A DNA stretch of 46,687 nt from Verrucomicrobiota bacterium (GTDB lineage: Bacteria; Verrucomicrobiota; Verrucomicrobiia; Limisphaerales; JAKPVM01): contig JAKPVM010000245.1 in the NCBI GenBank assembly GCA_029572555.1, positions 1 to 46,687 of the forward strand. Reading direction: 5' to 3'. Shown here one piece after another: positions 7,619 through 16,244 of this stretch. How positions within the stretch are numbered: the first letter of the stretch is position 1; every line of letters starts with the position of its first letter. Position numbers and translations under genes: made by a program. The notes beneath the pieces were generated by a model, which was not told the origin of the DNA, ran no database searches, and was given only the letters and a program-made list of their open reading frames with translations.

Positions 7619-10318
7619 GTGCTACAAAATGAAGAAAAATTTAGGTTAGCAGATAACGCCATAGTTGTTTACGGCGCAAGAGAACACAATTTAAAAAATA
7701 TTAATGTAAGAATACCACGCGGAAAGTTCGTTGTTATTACTGGGATTAGCGGTTCTGGCAAAAGCACACTTGCATTTGATGTATTATTTTCGGAGGGACA
7801 GAGACGGTTTCTTGATTCAATAAATGCCTATGCGCGCCAATTTGTAGAACAACTGCCGCGTCCTGATGTTGATTTAATTACTGGACTTCCTCCAACTGTT
7901 AGCATTGAACAACGAACTTCTCGTGGCGGTGGCAAAAGTACAGTAGCGACTGTTACCGAAATTTACCATTTTTTACGTCTACTTTTTTCAAAACTCGGCA
8001 CTCAATTTTGTCCTGATTGCAATTTGCCGGTTCAATCGTGCACAATAGAACAAATCCAATCAATCATCAAAAAAGAATCATTAACCCGTGGCGAATTAAC
8101 ACTCCTTGCCCCTGTTGTAAAAGGACGAAAAGGATTTCATTCGGAAATTTCCTGGTGGGCGCATACCCACGGTTATTCTACAATCAGAGCAGATGACAAA
8201 TTTTATTCAACCTTCGACTTACTTCATCTGGATAGATACCGTGAACATAACATCGAAATTGTTACTGGAAAAATAAGATGTGCTAAAAAATCATCACTTA
8301 CACCAACGGAAGGTTCGTTAATAGAAACCACCATTAAATTAGGGGCTGGAACATTATTTGCAATGGATAAAAAAGGTGAACTATCGGTGTTTTCAATCCA
8401 TAGAAGTTGCCCCCGCTGTGGTAAATCTTTCGAACCTCTTGATCCAAAAATGTTCAGCTACAACTCCCCAGCAGGCTGGTGTCCAAAATGCAGAGGTTTT
8501 GGAGAGATATTTTATTTACCTGATGTTGACCGCGGTGCACGAGCCGATGCAATAGAAGAATCCTGGTTTGAATGGATGGAAAACGAGAGGGAAGTCTGTC
8601 CAGAATGCAATGGCACACGAATAAACAAAATCGCCCTTTCAGTTCGTTTAATGTTAGAGGGCAAAAAATATCCCCTGCTCCATTCTTTATATCACTATGA
8701 CAATCCTTCAATTGATGATTTCGCAAAGGCTTCCATAGAACGAGCTCTTGAATATTTTAAGGTTTTAAAATTTTCTGGTAATGCAGGTATAATATCTCGC
8801 GATATTATTGTTGAAATTCGTGAAAGATTAAAATTTCTATGTGAGGTTGGGCTTGACTACCTTCAATTAGGACGAGCAGTTCCTACATTATCGGGCGGAG
8901 AGGCTCAAAGAATTCGCCTTGCAGCTCAATTAGGTTCAAATTTATACGGTGTTTTATATGTGTTAGATGAGCCAACCATTGGTTTACACCCGAGAGACAA
9001 TGAAAAATTAATCAACACCTTAAAAGCCCTTAGAGACCGCGGAAATTCAATCATTGTTGTAGAACACGATGAAACAACAATGAGAAATGCCGATTTCATT
9101 GTTGACCTTGGACCCGGAGCCGGTGTCAATGGTGGCTATCTCGTTGCTACAGGGACTTTAAAACAAATCCTGAAAAATAAAAACTCTGTAACCAGCAGAT
9201 GCCTTAATGAACAGAGCAAATATCCGTTGAGCGGATTTAGACGCCAAGTCCAGATTGTCAAAGGTAAAGTTATTCCGGAAAATTGGCTTGTACTTAAAGG
9301 CGCTAAATTACATAATCTTAAAAATCTTACGGTTGAATTTCCACTCGGAAGGTTTATTGCAATTACAGGAGTTAGTGGTTCAGGAAAAAGCACGCTCATA
9401 CACGATTGTTTATTTACATCGTTAAAATCAATCCTATCAGGTAAAAATCCACCAATAGGCATTGAAATAGGTGGGTTTGAGTCAATAAAATCTGTCTATG
9501 AAGTTGACCAAACACCTATTGGTCGGACTCCGAGGTCAATACCAGCCACATACATCGGTTTTATGGATGAAATACGACGACTGTTCTCAATTGTGCCAGA
9601 ATCCAGATTGCGAGGCTACAGAACAGGTAGGTTTTCTTTCAATAGCAAGCAAGGCAGATGTCCTGAATGTAATGGAACAGGAATGATCAAAATGGAAATG
9701 AATTTCTTACCACCTGCGTATGTCCTCTGCAACAAATGCAAAGGAATGCGCTTCAATCCAGAAACAATGGATATTAAATATAACGGAAAAACTATTGCAG
9801 AAGTTCTTGAAATGACTGTGAGTGAGGCACTCGAATTTTTCAAAGCGGTGCCGTCTCTGCACAGTCCATTAAAGATATTGTGTGAAACAGGACTTGATTA
9901 TTTAAAACTTGGTCAGGCAAGCCCAAGTTTGAGCGGCGGCGAGGCGCAACGAATAAAATTAGTGGCTCACTTATTAAGCGGATTAACAAACAAAGACGAA
10001 AAATTGGAAAATGCATCAGCACGTCCTACCAAAAAGAAAACCAAACTCTTCATTCTCGAAGAACCAACAATTGGACTTCATAATGCTGATGTTGCCAAAC
10101 TTGTCGAACTTATCCACAAACTTGTTGACCTTGAAAATACAGTAATCGTTATAGAACACAATTTAGAATTAATTGCCGAGGCAGACTGGGTAATTGACCT
10201 TGGTCCTGAAGGGGGTGAACTCGGAGGCAAAATAGTGGCTATGGGAACACCAGAAAATATTGTTTCCGATAATCATTCTTATACTGGAAAATATCTTAAA
10301 AAACTGTTAAGTATATAA
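7619..10318 (+). CDS. uvrA: Excinuclease ABC subunit A (GTG start)
   Basis: Two ABC ATPase domains, two LSGGEAQRI signatures, zinc-finger CPRC...CPKC and CPEC...CNKC. Confidence 0.93.
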   Translation: MLQNEEKFRLADNAIVVYGAREHNLKNINVRIPRGKFVVITGISGSGKSTLAFDVLFSEGQRRFLDSINAYARQFVEQLPRPDVDLITGLPPTVSIEQRTSRGGGKSTVATVTEIYHFLRLLFSKLGTQFCPDCNLPVQSCTIEQIQSIIKKESLTRGELTLLAPVVKGRKGFHSEISWWAHTHGYSTIRADDKFYSTFDLLHLDRYREHNIEIVTGKIRCAKKSSLTPTEGSLIETTIKLGAGTLFAMDKKGELSVFSIHRSCPRCGKSFEPLDPKMFSYNSPAGWCPKCRGFGEIFYLPDVDRGARADAIEESWFEWMENEREVCPECNGTRINKIALSVRLMLEGKKYPLLHSLYHYDNPSIDDFAKASIERALEYFKVLKFSGNAGIISRDIIVEIRERLKFLCEVGLDYLQLGRAVPTLSGGEAQRIRLAAQLGSNLYGVLYVLDEPTIGLHPRDNEKLINTLKALRDRGNSIIVVEHDETTMRNADFIVDLGPGAGVNGGYLVATGTLKQILKNKNSVTSRCLNEQSKYPLSGFRRQVQIVKGKVIPENWLVLKGAKLHNLKNLTVEFPLGRFIAITGVSGSGKSTLIHDCLFTSLKSILSGKNPPIGIEIGGFESIKSVYEVDQTPIGRTPRSIPATYIGFMDEIRRLFSIVPESRLRGYRTGRFSFNSKQGRCPECNGTGMIKMEMNFLPPAYVLCNKCKGMRFNPETMDIKYNGKTIAEVLEMTVSEALEFFKAVPSLHSPLKILCETGLDYLKLGQASPSLSGGEAQRIKLVAHLLSGLTNKDEKLENASARPTKKKTKLFILEEPTIGLHNADVAKLVELIHKLVDLENTVIVIEHNLELIAEADWVIDLGPEGGELGGKIVAMGTPENIVSDNHSYTGKYLKKLLSI

Positions 10319-10350
10319 TTAGTTTTATCCTGGATTGATTAAAATAATAA

Positions 10351-10824
10351 ATGATTGATAAATATGAGGAAATAATAGATGGAGAGCGATATATTCGGCT
10401 TGCACCGGGTGATATTCACGAGGCTATCTGCACGGGATTATATAAACACATTATAGATTGTATGCCTTCGTCTTCACCGGTTAAAATTTTGCCGATTCGT
10501 TCTCCTATAACATTCAGTAACAATTCCGTCATTCGTCCCGACATTGCATTGATTACATTAATTGGAGCAAAAGTCTGGCTTGCAATAGAGATCATTGATT
10601 CATCTGACCATAAAACTGATACAGTAATTAAAAAGAATTTTTATGAAGAAATCAAATTGCCCCGTCTATGGGTTGTAGATCCAAGATTTGAAAATGTAGA
10701 AATATATTGTCAAACTCCTTATGGAATGACACTAAATCATATTTATGCAGGGAAAGAATTATTAACAGATATCTCTTTGCCCGGATTTGCATTGCAAACT
10801 TATAAAATTTTTGAAGGGAAATAA
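10351..10824 (+). CDS. Uma2-type (DUF820) putative endonuclease
   Basis: RPDIALI, VWLAIEIIDSSDHKTDTVIKKNFYEEIKLPRLWVVDP (PD-(D/E)xK-like Uma2 motif). Confidence 0.8.
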   Translation: MIDKYEEIIDGERYIRLAPGDIHEAICTGLYKHIIDCMPSSSPVKILPIRSPITFSNNSVIRPDIALITLIGAKVWLAIEIIDSSDHKTDTVIKKNFYEEIKLPRLWVVDPRFENVEIYCQTPYGMTLNHIYAGKELLTDISLPGFALQTYKIFEGK

Positions 10825-10829
10825 CAGTA

Positions 10830-12866
10830 TTATATACCAAGCTTATAGAATCCCAGAACTGAAATTACCGTATTATCAAAAGGTATCTCATTCCAACTAT
10901 TAACTAAATAACGAATCTTGGGACCCATACGACCAAGGTTTTCATCGTAATGAAAATTAAAATGTCCATTCATCGTAACATTGTTTGAAACTATTGCGCC
11001 AACAAAATCCTCTGCATTATTTCCCCCACCGCGTAAGACCAACGATGCATTAGGCGCATATAAAACACCTGTAAATTGACCGTTTCCTGATATATCTATA
11101 GATGTATTTGAATCCAGTCCATAATATTGAAAATTCAGCGCATTACCATTCTTATTAACCACACCATTGCCTGCAATTTTTGTGTTTGCCCCAGCCATAT
11201 AAAGTTTAAGACTTCCATTGGGACCTATAACAATTCCACCTTGACCAGTAAATTGAATGCTGTTTCTAACAAGAAGGCAAGCATCACCTCTGACATAAAC
11301 TGAACCACTCAAGTTATCTACAACATAATTATAGCTATCAAGGACATAATCATACCTTGTGGAAGTTGTTACAATATTAGTACTTGTCGGTTGCATAAAA
11401 GTATATGAGATAGCACTTTTGTATGTGTAACTTGGCATACTGTATGAATAAGTCTCCGAAAGATAACTATACACTTTAACTGTATATGAATAGGATTGTA
11501 TCGCATTATAATATCGAAACCATGCCTTTTGAGAATTCACATAATCATAAGTAAAACCACCGACATAAGTGCCCGGCAGAGGAAGAAATCCATAATCACT
11601 ATCATTAGAAGGAGGGGTCCCATTTTTTGAAGGCATTGGGCTCAAAATACATTTAACCGATGCACTTGTATCATTAGTAGTAATTGAGCCATAAACATCA
11701 ACATTGGTTGGATAGTAAACTGTGTTCGTGTCTATATAACTTATTGTTATAAAAGGTCTATGTCCGGGGTATGAATAAGAAGTTATCATAGTTGTGTTTG
11801 TTGTTATAGGTCCCGGAGGAAGCGGGTCAGGAAAATCGGTTGTTATAATGGTAACCAAATTCGTCGTAACCCCATCTGGAGGAGGTACAATCGGATAATT
11901 AGTTGTTGTTACAATTCCAAAATTCGTTACTATACCAGTTATTGAAGGGTCTGTTGGATATTCAGTAGTGGTAACAGTTGCATATTGATATTGAAAGTTA
12001 GTCTCTGTAACAGTACCTCCAGATGGTGTATAACCGCCCGAAAAAGGAACCTCTATAGATGGAAAACTCATATTCATATCATCGGAAAAATGACCGGATT
12101 CTATTCCAGAATTACCGTTATAAAACCAGGCAAGGCTTCCTACGATCCCATTTGGACCTATAGAAACTGATCCGCCGGGTCCGGTTGCAACATAACCAAG
12201 TATATTTGCATTGCCAGCATTAAACATATTGGGTTCGCCAGAATTTGTTGCAACATCCCCGTTGTCCTTCCTTTTTCGTGAATTATACCGTCCAAGCACA
12301 CTAAAATTTGGGTCAGCTGAATCGAAACTGTCCGACATCACATTATTGCCATTAAAGTCTATGCTACCTTTTGCGACCATTCCTTTGACAAATAATGCCC
12401 CACCTGAGACCAAAACTTTAACTGAACGTCTAATTTCGTATCTCTTCGGACCCCAATAAGGCCAGATATCAGCGAAAATTGTGCCAGTAGTCGAACCATA
12501 AAAAATCGGCATCGGAATAAAACCGGCACTTTCTATAATCGGTTGAGTTTTAGGATAAATTATTACCACGTATCTCCCCTCTCCAATTATCCTTCTTTTA
12601 ACGGCATAACCTAATTCATAAGACCAACCATCAGAAAATAGATTTGTTAAGCCATTTTTATTTAAGTGAGCAAGCGCTTCCTCGATTCCTGCTTCAATAA
12701 TCGGCATTGTAGCATTCCAGCATTGAGACCTTATTACAGAACGATTTTGAGCGCTCACAAGAGTCAAATAGCTGGCAAGAGTAAAACCAATTATTCCGGC
12801 TATTATTATTGTGATTGCCAGAATACTGCCTTGTTCACGTTTTCTATTGAAAAAATTGATTTTCAT
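10830..12866 (-). CDS. Large PilX/GspK-like protein with pilin-like N-terminal helix and Thr/Tyr/Pro-rich internal repeats
   Basis: N-terminus KREQGSILAITIIIAGIIGFTLASYLTLVSAQ; directly downstream of two prepilin-like genes; Thr/Tyr-rich centre. Confidence 0.6.
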   Translation of the reverse strand: MKINFFNRKREQGSILAITIIIAGIIGFTLASYLTLVSAQNRSVIRSQCWNATMPIIEAGIEEALAHLNKNGLTNLFSDGWSYELGYAVKRRIIGEGRYVVIIYPKTQPIIESAGFIPMPIFYGSTTGTIFADIWPYWGPKRYEIRRSVKVLVSGGALFVKGMVAKGSIDFNGNNVMSDSFDSADPNFSVLGRYNSRKRKDNGDVATNSGEPNMFNAGNANILGYVATGPGGSVSIGPNGIVGSLAWFYNGNSGIESGHFSDDMNMSFPSIEVPFSGGYTPSGGTVTETNFQYQYATVTTTEYPTDPSITGIVTNFGIVTTTNYPIVPPPDGVTTNLVTIITTDFPDPLPPGPITTNTTMITSYSYPGHRPFITISYIDTNTVYYPTNVDVYGSITTNDTSASVKCILSPMPSKNGTPPSNDSDYGFLPLPGTYVGGFTYDYVNSQKAWFRYYNAIQSYSYTVKVYSYLSETYSYSMPSYTYKSAISYTFMQPTSTNIVTTSTRYDYVLDSYNYVVDNLSGSVYVRGDACLLVRNSIQFTGQGGIVIGPNGSLKLYMAGANTKIAGNGVVNKNGNALNFQYYGLDSNTSIDISGNGQFTGVLYAPNASLVLRGGGNNAEDFVGAIVSNNVTMNGHFNFHYDENLGRMGPKIRYLVNSWNEIPFDNTVISVLGFYKLGI

Positions 12867-12870
12867 AATA

Positions 12871-13413
12871 TTAATCCTGTTGTTTTCTTATGACAATTCT
12901 TGCTGTTTGAATACTTTCAGTATTGATTAAGCCGTTTAAAACCCTTCTTGAACAAACCCAACTCACATCAATTGCTTTGCAATTAACGGCGTTCGTCGTA
13001 GGCACCAGGTCGTAACTACCGGGTATCGGATTACGTTGGTAAGTTTTGAAAATTAACTCATCGCATCCAGTTAACAAAAGGTTCGTTACGCCTTCTTTTA
13101 CTCTGTAAAAAATCCTTTTGTTTGGCTCATAAATAAACATCAATGTCTTTTTGTCTGAATCCTCTAAAACAAGAGTTGTACTTGTGAAACTATCCAAAAA
13201 ATTAACCTGACGAAGATCGCGCGTCAAAACATCAAGCGCATTTCTACTGTTATTATCAAGCTCAGCATAATTTCCTAACGAAGCAAAACTGCGTCCGGTA
13301 TATAAAGATAGAGAAGCAATTGCGACAAACACAATCGACCCCACTCCGATTGTTACAAGGAGTTCCGGAAGTGTAAATCCACAAATAAAGAAATTCTTAA
13401 TTTTAAGGTTCAT
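12871..13413 (-). CDS. Prepilin-type N-terminal cleavage/methylation protein (PilW/GspJ-like)
   Basis: ICG|FTLPELLVTIGVGSIVFVAIASL (type III signal, Glu5). Confidence 0.82.
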   Translation of the reverse strand: MNLKIKNFFICGFTLPELLVTIGVGSIVFVAIASLSLYTGRSFASLGNYAELDNNSRNALDVLTRDLRQVNFLDSFTSTTLVLEDSDKKTLMFIYEPNKRIFYRVKEGVTNLLLTGCDELIFKTYQRNPIPGSYDLVPTTNAVNCKAIDVSWVCSRRVLNGLINTESIQTARIVIRKQQD

Positions 13414-13446
13414 AATCCATAACTCAACTTATTAAACATTACAATT

Positions 13447-13911
13447 TTAAAATATGTAATTTTGCATACCATCTTTTGCGACCATAGTTTGCATTTCTCG
13501 TGTTCTTACGATTGAACCGTTGGTCCAGACCAACATTATTTTAATAAGACGTAAATCATCGTTGTAACTCATTCCAGTATTAGCACCGGTTATTGTCAGT
13601 GTCCCATAATAAGGAATCCCCTGTTTATTCGCCAAACCTTTGGGATAGTAATATTCAACAAACGAAGTCGGCAAATTAGTTTCACTTGTTATTTGTTCCC
13701 AACTACAAAGACGGACTGTTTCCATCCGCTCCACAATGATTTGAGTTGCTCTTAAATTCTCGCGTGCAAGTTGAATTACAGCAACGCCACCCGATATTCC
13801 CGCGTATAATGAAACGAATACTATCCCCACCAAGCCTATCCCCACCATAGCTTCAACTAATGAGAATCCTTTTTGTTTAATTCTATTTCTGTTTTTTCTA
13901 TCTATTTTCAT
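13447..13911 (-). CDS. Prepilin-type N-terminal cleavage/methylation protein (PilV/GspI-like)
   Basis: KQKG|FSLVEAMVGIGLVGIVFVSLYAG. Confidence 0.85.
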   Translation of the reverse strand: MKIDRKNRNRIKQKGFSLVEAMVGIGLVGIVFVSLYAGISGGVAVIQLARENLRATQIIVERMETVRLCSWEQITSETNLPTSFVEYYYPKGLANKQGIPYYGTLTITGANTGMSYNDDLRLIKIMLVWTNGSIVRTREMQTMVAKDGMQNYIF

Positions 13912-13976
13912 AATAGAATTTCCAAGATTTGATAAAGCAACTAGCTTGCCAATTTAAATGTAAATTTTTCTTCAAT

Positions 13977-16238
13977 TTAACTTGTTTTTTGGAAAAATAC
14001 AAATCTTTTCTTTTTTGAAACTTTCAAAATTTTAAATAACGAAACGACAATACACAGGGAAATTACAATACCAGAGATAAAGTTTATGTCGAAATAATAT
14101 ATTTCTACATTGTGCCTACCCTTTGGAATTGACAACGCCTGAAATCCATAATTTGCTTTTAAAATCCGAGTTTTTCCTCCATCTATCTTCGCTCTCCAGC
14201 AAGGATAGTATGCTTGCGATATCGTTACCATAGCAGTATTATCAGAAAATGTTCTAAAAGAAATCTTATGTGTATTTATCTCAATTGAGTCGACATTTGG
14301 TTCATTATTCTTAATTTCACCAATCAAATCCTTATAAGAATCTTGAATAAAAACAACTTCGTTGGGATTGAATGCTGGTGAAAAAACGCCATTCCATATC
14401 TCTACTTCAGACGCAAAAATTACATTTTGACCGACGTTGACTAAACCAAGTGGGGATGTTCGTTCCATCCATTCATATTGACGATTGGTATTCACCGTCC
14501 ATCTTATTGACAAAAAATCCGCCAGACCAGTCGGTATCGAAATCCCATCTTCATAAATTTTGGAAACTATTGCGGCTGTGGAATAAATATGGATAGAAAA
14601 CATTCCGCTTACTTTAGAGATTCCTTCAATTAAATTTAAATTCGAAAACAAACCGACTCTTTTTGAAAGCATTTCCATTACAGCATCACCAGTAAAAGAA
14701 CTGCTTTTATAATCTTTGTCGTGGTAAGTAAGAATTCTCCCATTAGAAAAGCCGCTTGGTCTATCTTCTTTTAAAAGTTTTTTTTCAAACACCCAGTTTT
14801 CAACTGTTGGATTCTGGCGCGGAGAATGTGTTTTCACATCAAAGAAAATAATAAAAAACAATAGTAACCCATTAATCAACAACAACTTAACAAAATGTTT
14901 GTATCCAGCCACCATTAAAACAAAGATAAACAGAAACAAACATCTCACGATGGAATTCTCAAAAATGTATTTTTTTTGTAGAAATGATATTCCGGAAACA
15001 GACAATTCTCTAAAGGTAAAAAACAAAATCAATATAACTAGTCCCGCAGCCGAAGCAAAAGAGATAATGCGTTTTAATTTTGAATATTTTGCATTAGTTT
15101 TTATCATTTCTGCAAATCCAATTGAGGCAAGTAATGGAATTAAAAATACGGGTATAATAATAAATTTAATAGGAAATCTGATAGTAGAAATTACACGAAA
15201 CATCTTCATAATCAATGGATAAAAAAAGGTGTTTTCACCCATTGATAAAACCAAACCTATTATACATAGGAATAATAAAATAAAGTTAAGAAATCTTCGT
15301 TTATAAATAAATGCAACAATGGCTAACCATATTACGCCAACATTGATATAGATTGATGATGTCCAGAACTGTTCTTTTTGAAAAAATACGCCGTATTTCC
15401 ACTGAAATGTATTTATCATTGGCGCGATAATATTAATCGGTGATGAAAGTGCCCATGAACTATCCCCAGCAATTGCATAACGATGCGAGTTTAAAAACAA
15501 CTGGTAAAATGAAAGTAATTGGGGAAGAGATATTAAAATAGTTCCAATAAATACAATTATAACAGACGAGCAGATTTTATAAATATTGAGTTTGTTTTCT
15601 ATCATTTCGGAAAGCATTATTGCCAGAACAATAAGCCATGTTATCCCAATAATTTCTGGCGCCCCAGTAAGAATTTGTATAGTGCATAAAACAATTGCAA
15701 ATACAAGCGATTTCAAAGAAAAGGATTTTAACATAAAATGGACACCAGCAATTACCCATGGCATCCAACCTAAAGCGGCGATATTATTGGTCCACATTAA
15801 ACTATTTAGCGTTACTCCATTGAACTGATAAGCAACTCCTGCAATTGTAGCGGCAATGCTGTTTTTGGTAATTCGATAAGCAAGTACATACATCCCAATG
15901 GCGCCAAAAATTAAGTGTAAGAGGTTAAATACGCCGACACTCCATTGTGGTGGTAATAATATGTAGAAGAAATTCCCCGGATAAAGAACCATTGTATTCC
16001 ACTGCGCAAGGAAAGGAATTCCAAATTCATTTAAAGGATTCCATAATGGTAATTCACCGTTTAAAAAGCAGTCTTTTACATAAACTGCATTGGGATAAGA
16101 GAATATTCCAAAATCTCTAAAAAAAAAGGTGAATCCGCCAAAAACCACTTCAGGGTATTCAGCAATCAACAATGAAGATGCCAAAAACGTAAAAAAATTG
16201 AAGGAAACTGTTTTATTATCAAAGCCTTCTAAATGCAT
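13977..16238 (-). CDS. Multi-pass membrane protein, YfhO-like / GT-C fold
   Basis: Many TM helices, PLWNPLNEFGIPFLAQWNTMVLYPGNFFYILLPP, C-terminal YYPCWRAKIDGGKTRILKANYGFQALSIPKGRHNVEIYY typical of YfhO-type proteins. Confidence 0.75.
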   Translation of the reverse strand: MHLEGFDNKTVSFNFFTFLASSLLIAEYPEVVFGGFTFFFRDFGIFSYPNAVYVKDCFLNGELPLWNPLNEFGIPFLAQWNTMVLYPGNFFYILLPPQWSVGVFNLLHLIFGAIGMYVLAYRITKNSIAATIAGVAYQFNGVTLNSLMWTNNIAALGWMPWVIAGVHFMLKSFSLKSLVFAIVLCTIQILTGAPEIIGITWLIVLAIMLSEMIENKLNIYKICSSVIIVFIGTILISLPQLLSFYQLFLNSHRYAIAGDSSWALSSPINIIAPMINTFQWKYGVFFQKEQFWTSSIYINVGVIWLAIVAFIYKRRFLNFILLFLCIIGLVLSMGENTFFYPLIMKMFRVISTIRFPIKFIIIPVFLIPLLASIGFAEMIKTNAKYSKLKRIISFASAAGLVILILFFTFRELSVSGISFLQKKYIFENSIVRCLFLFIFVLMVAGYKHFVKLLLINGLLLFFIIFFDVKTHSPRQNPTVENWVFEKKLLKEDRPSGFSNGRILTYHDKDYKSSSFTGDAVMEMLSKRVGLFSNLNLIEGISKVSGMFSIHIYSTAAIVSKIYEDGISIPTGLADFLSIRWTVNTNRQYEWMERTSPLGLVNVGQNVIFASEVEIWNGVFSPAFNPNEVVFIQDSYKDLIGEIKNNEPNVDSIEINTHKISFRTFSDNTAMVTISQAYYPCWRAKIDGGKTRILKANYGFQALSIPKGRHNVEIYYFDINFISGIVISLCIVVSLFKILKVSKKKRFVFFQKTS

Positions 16239-16244
16239 TTCATA

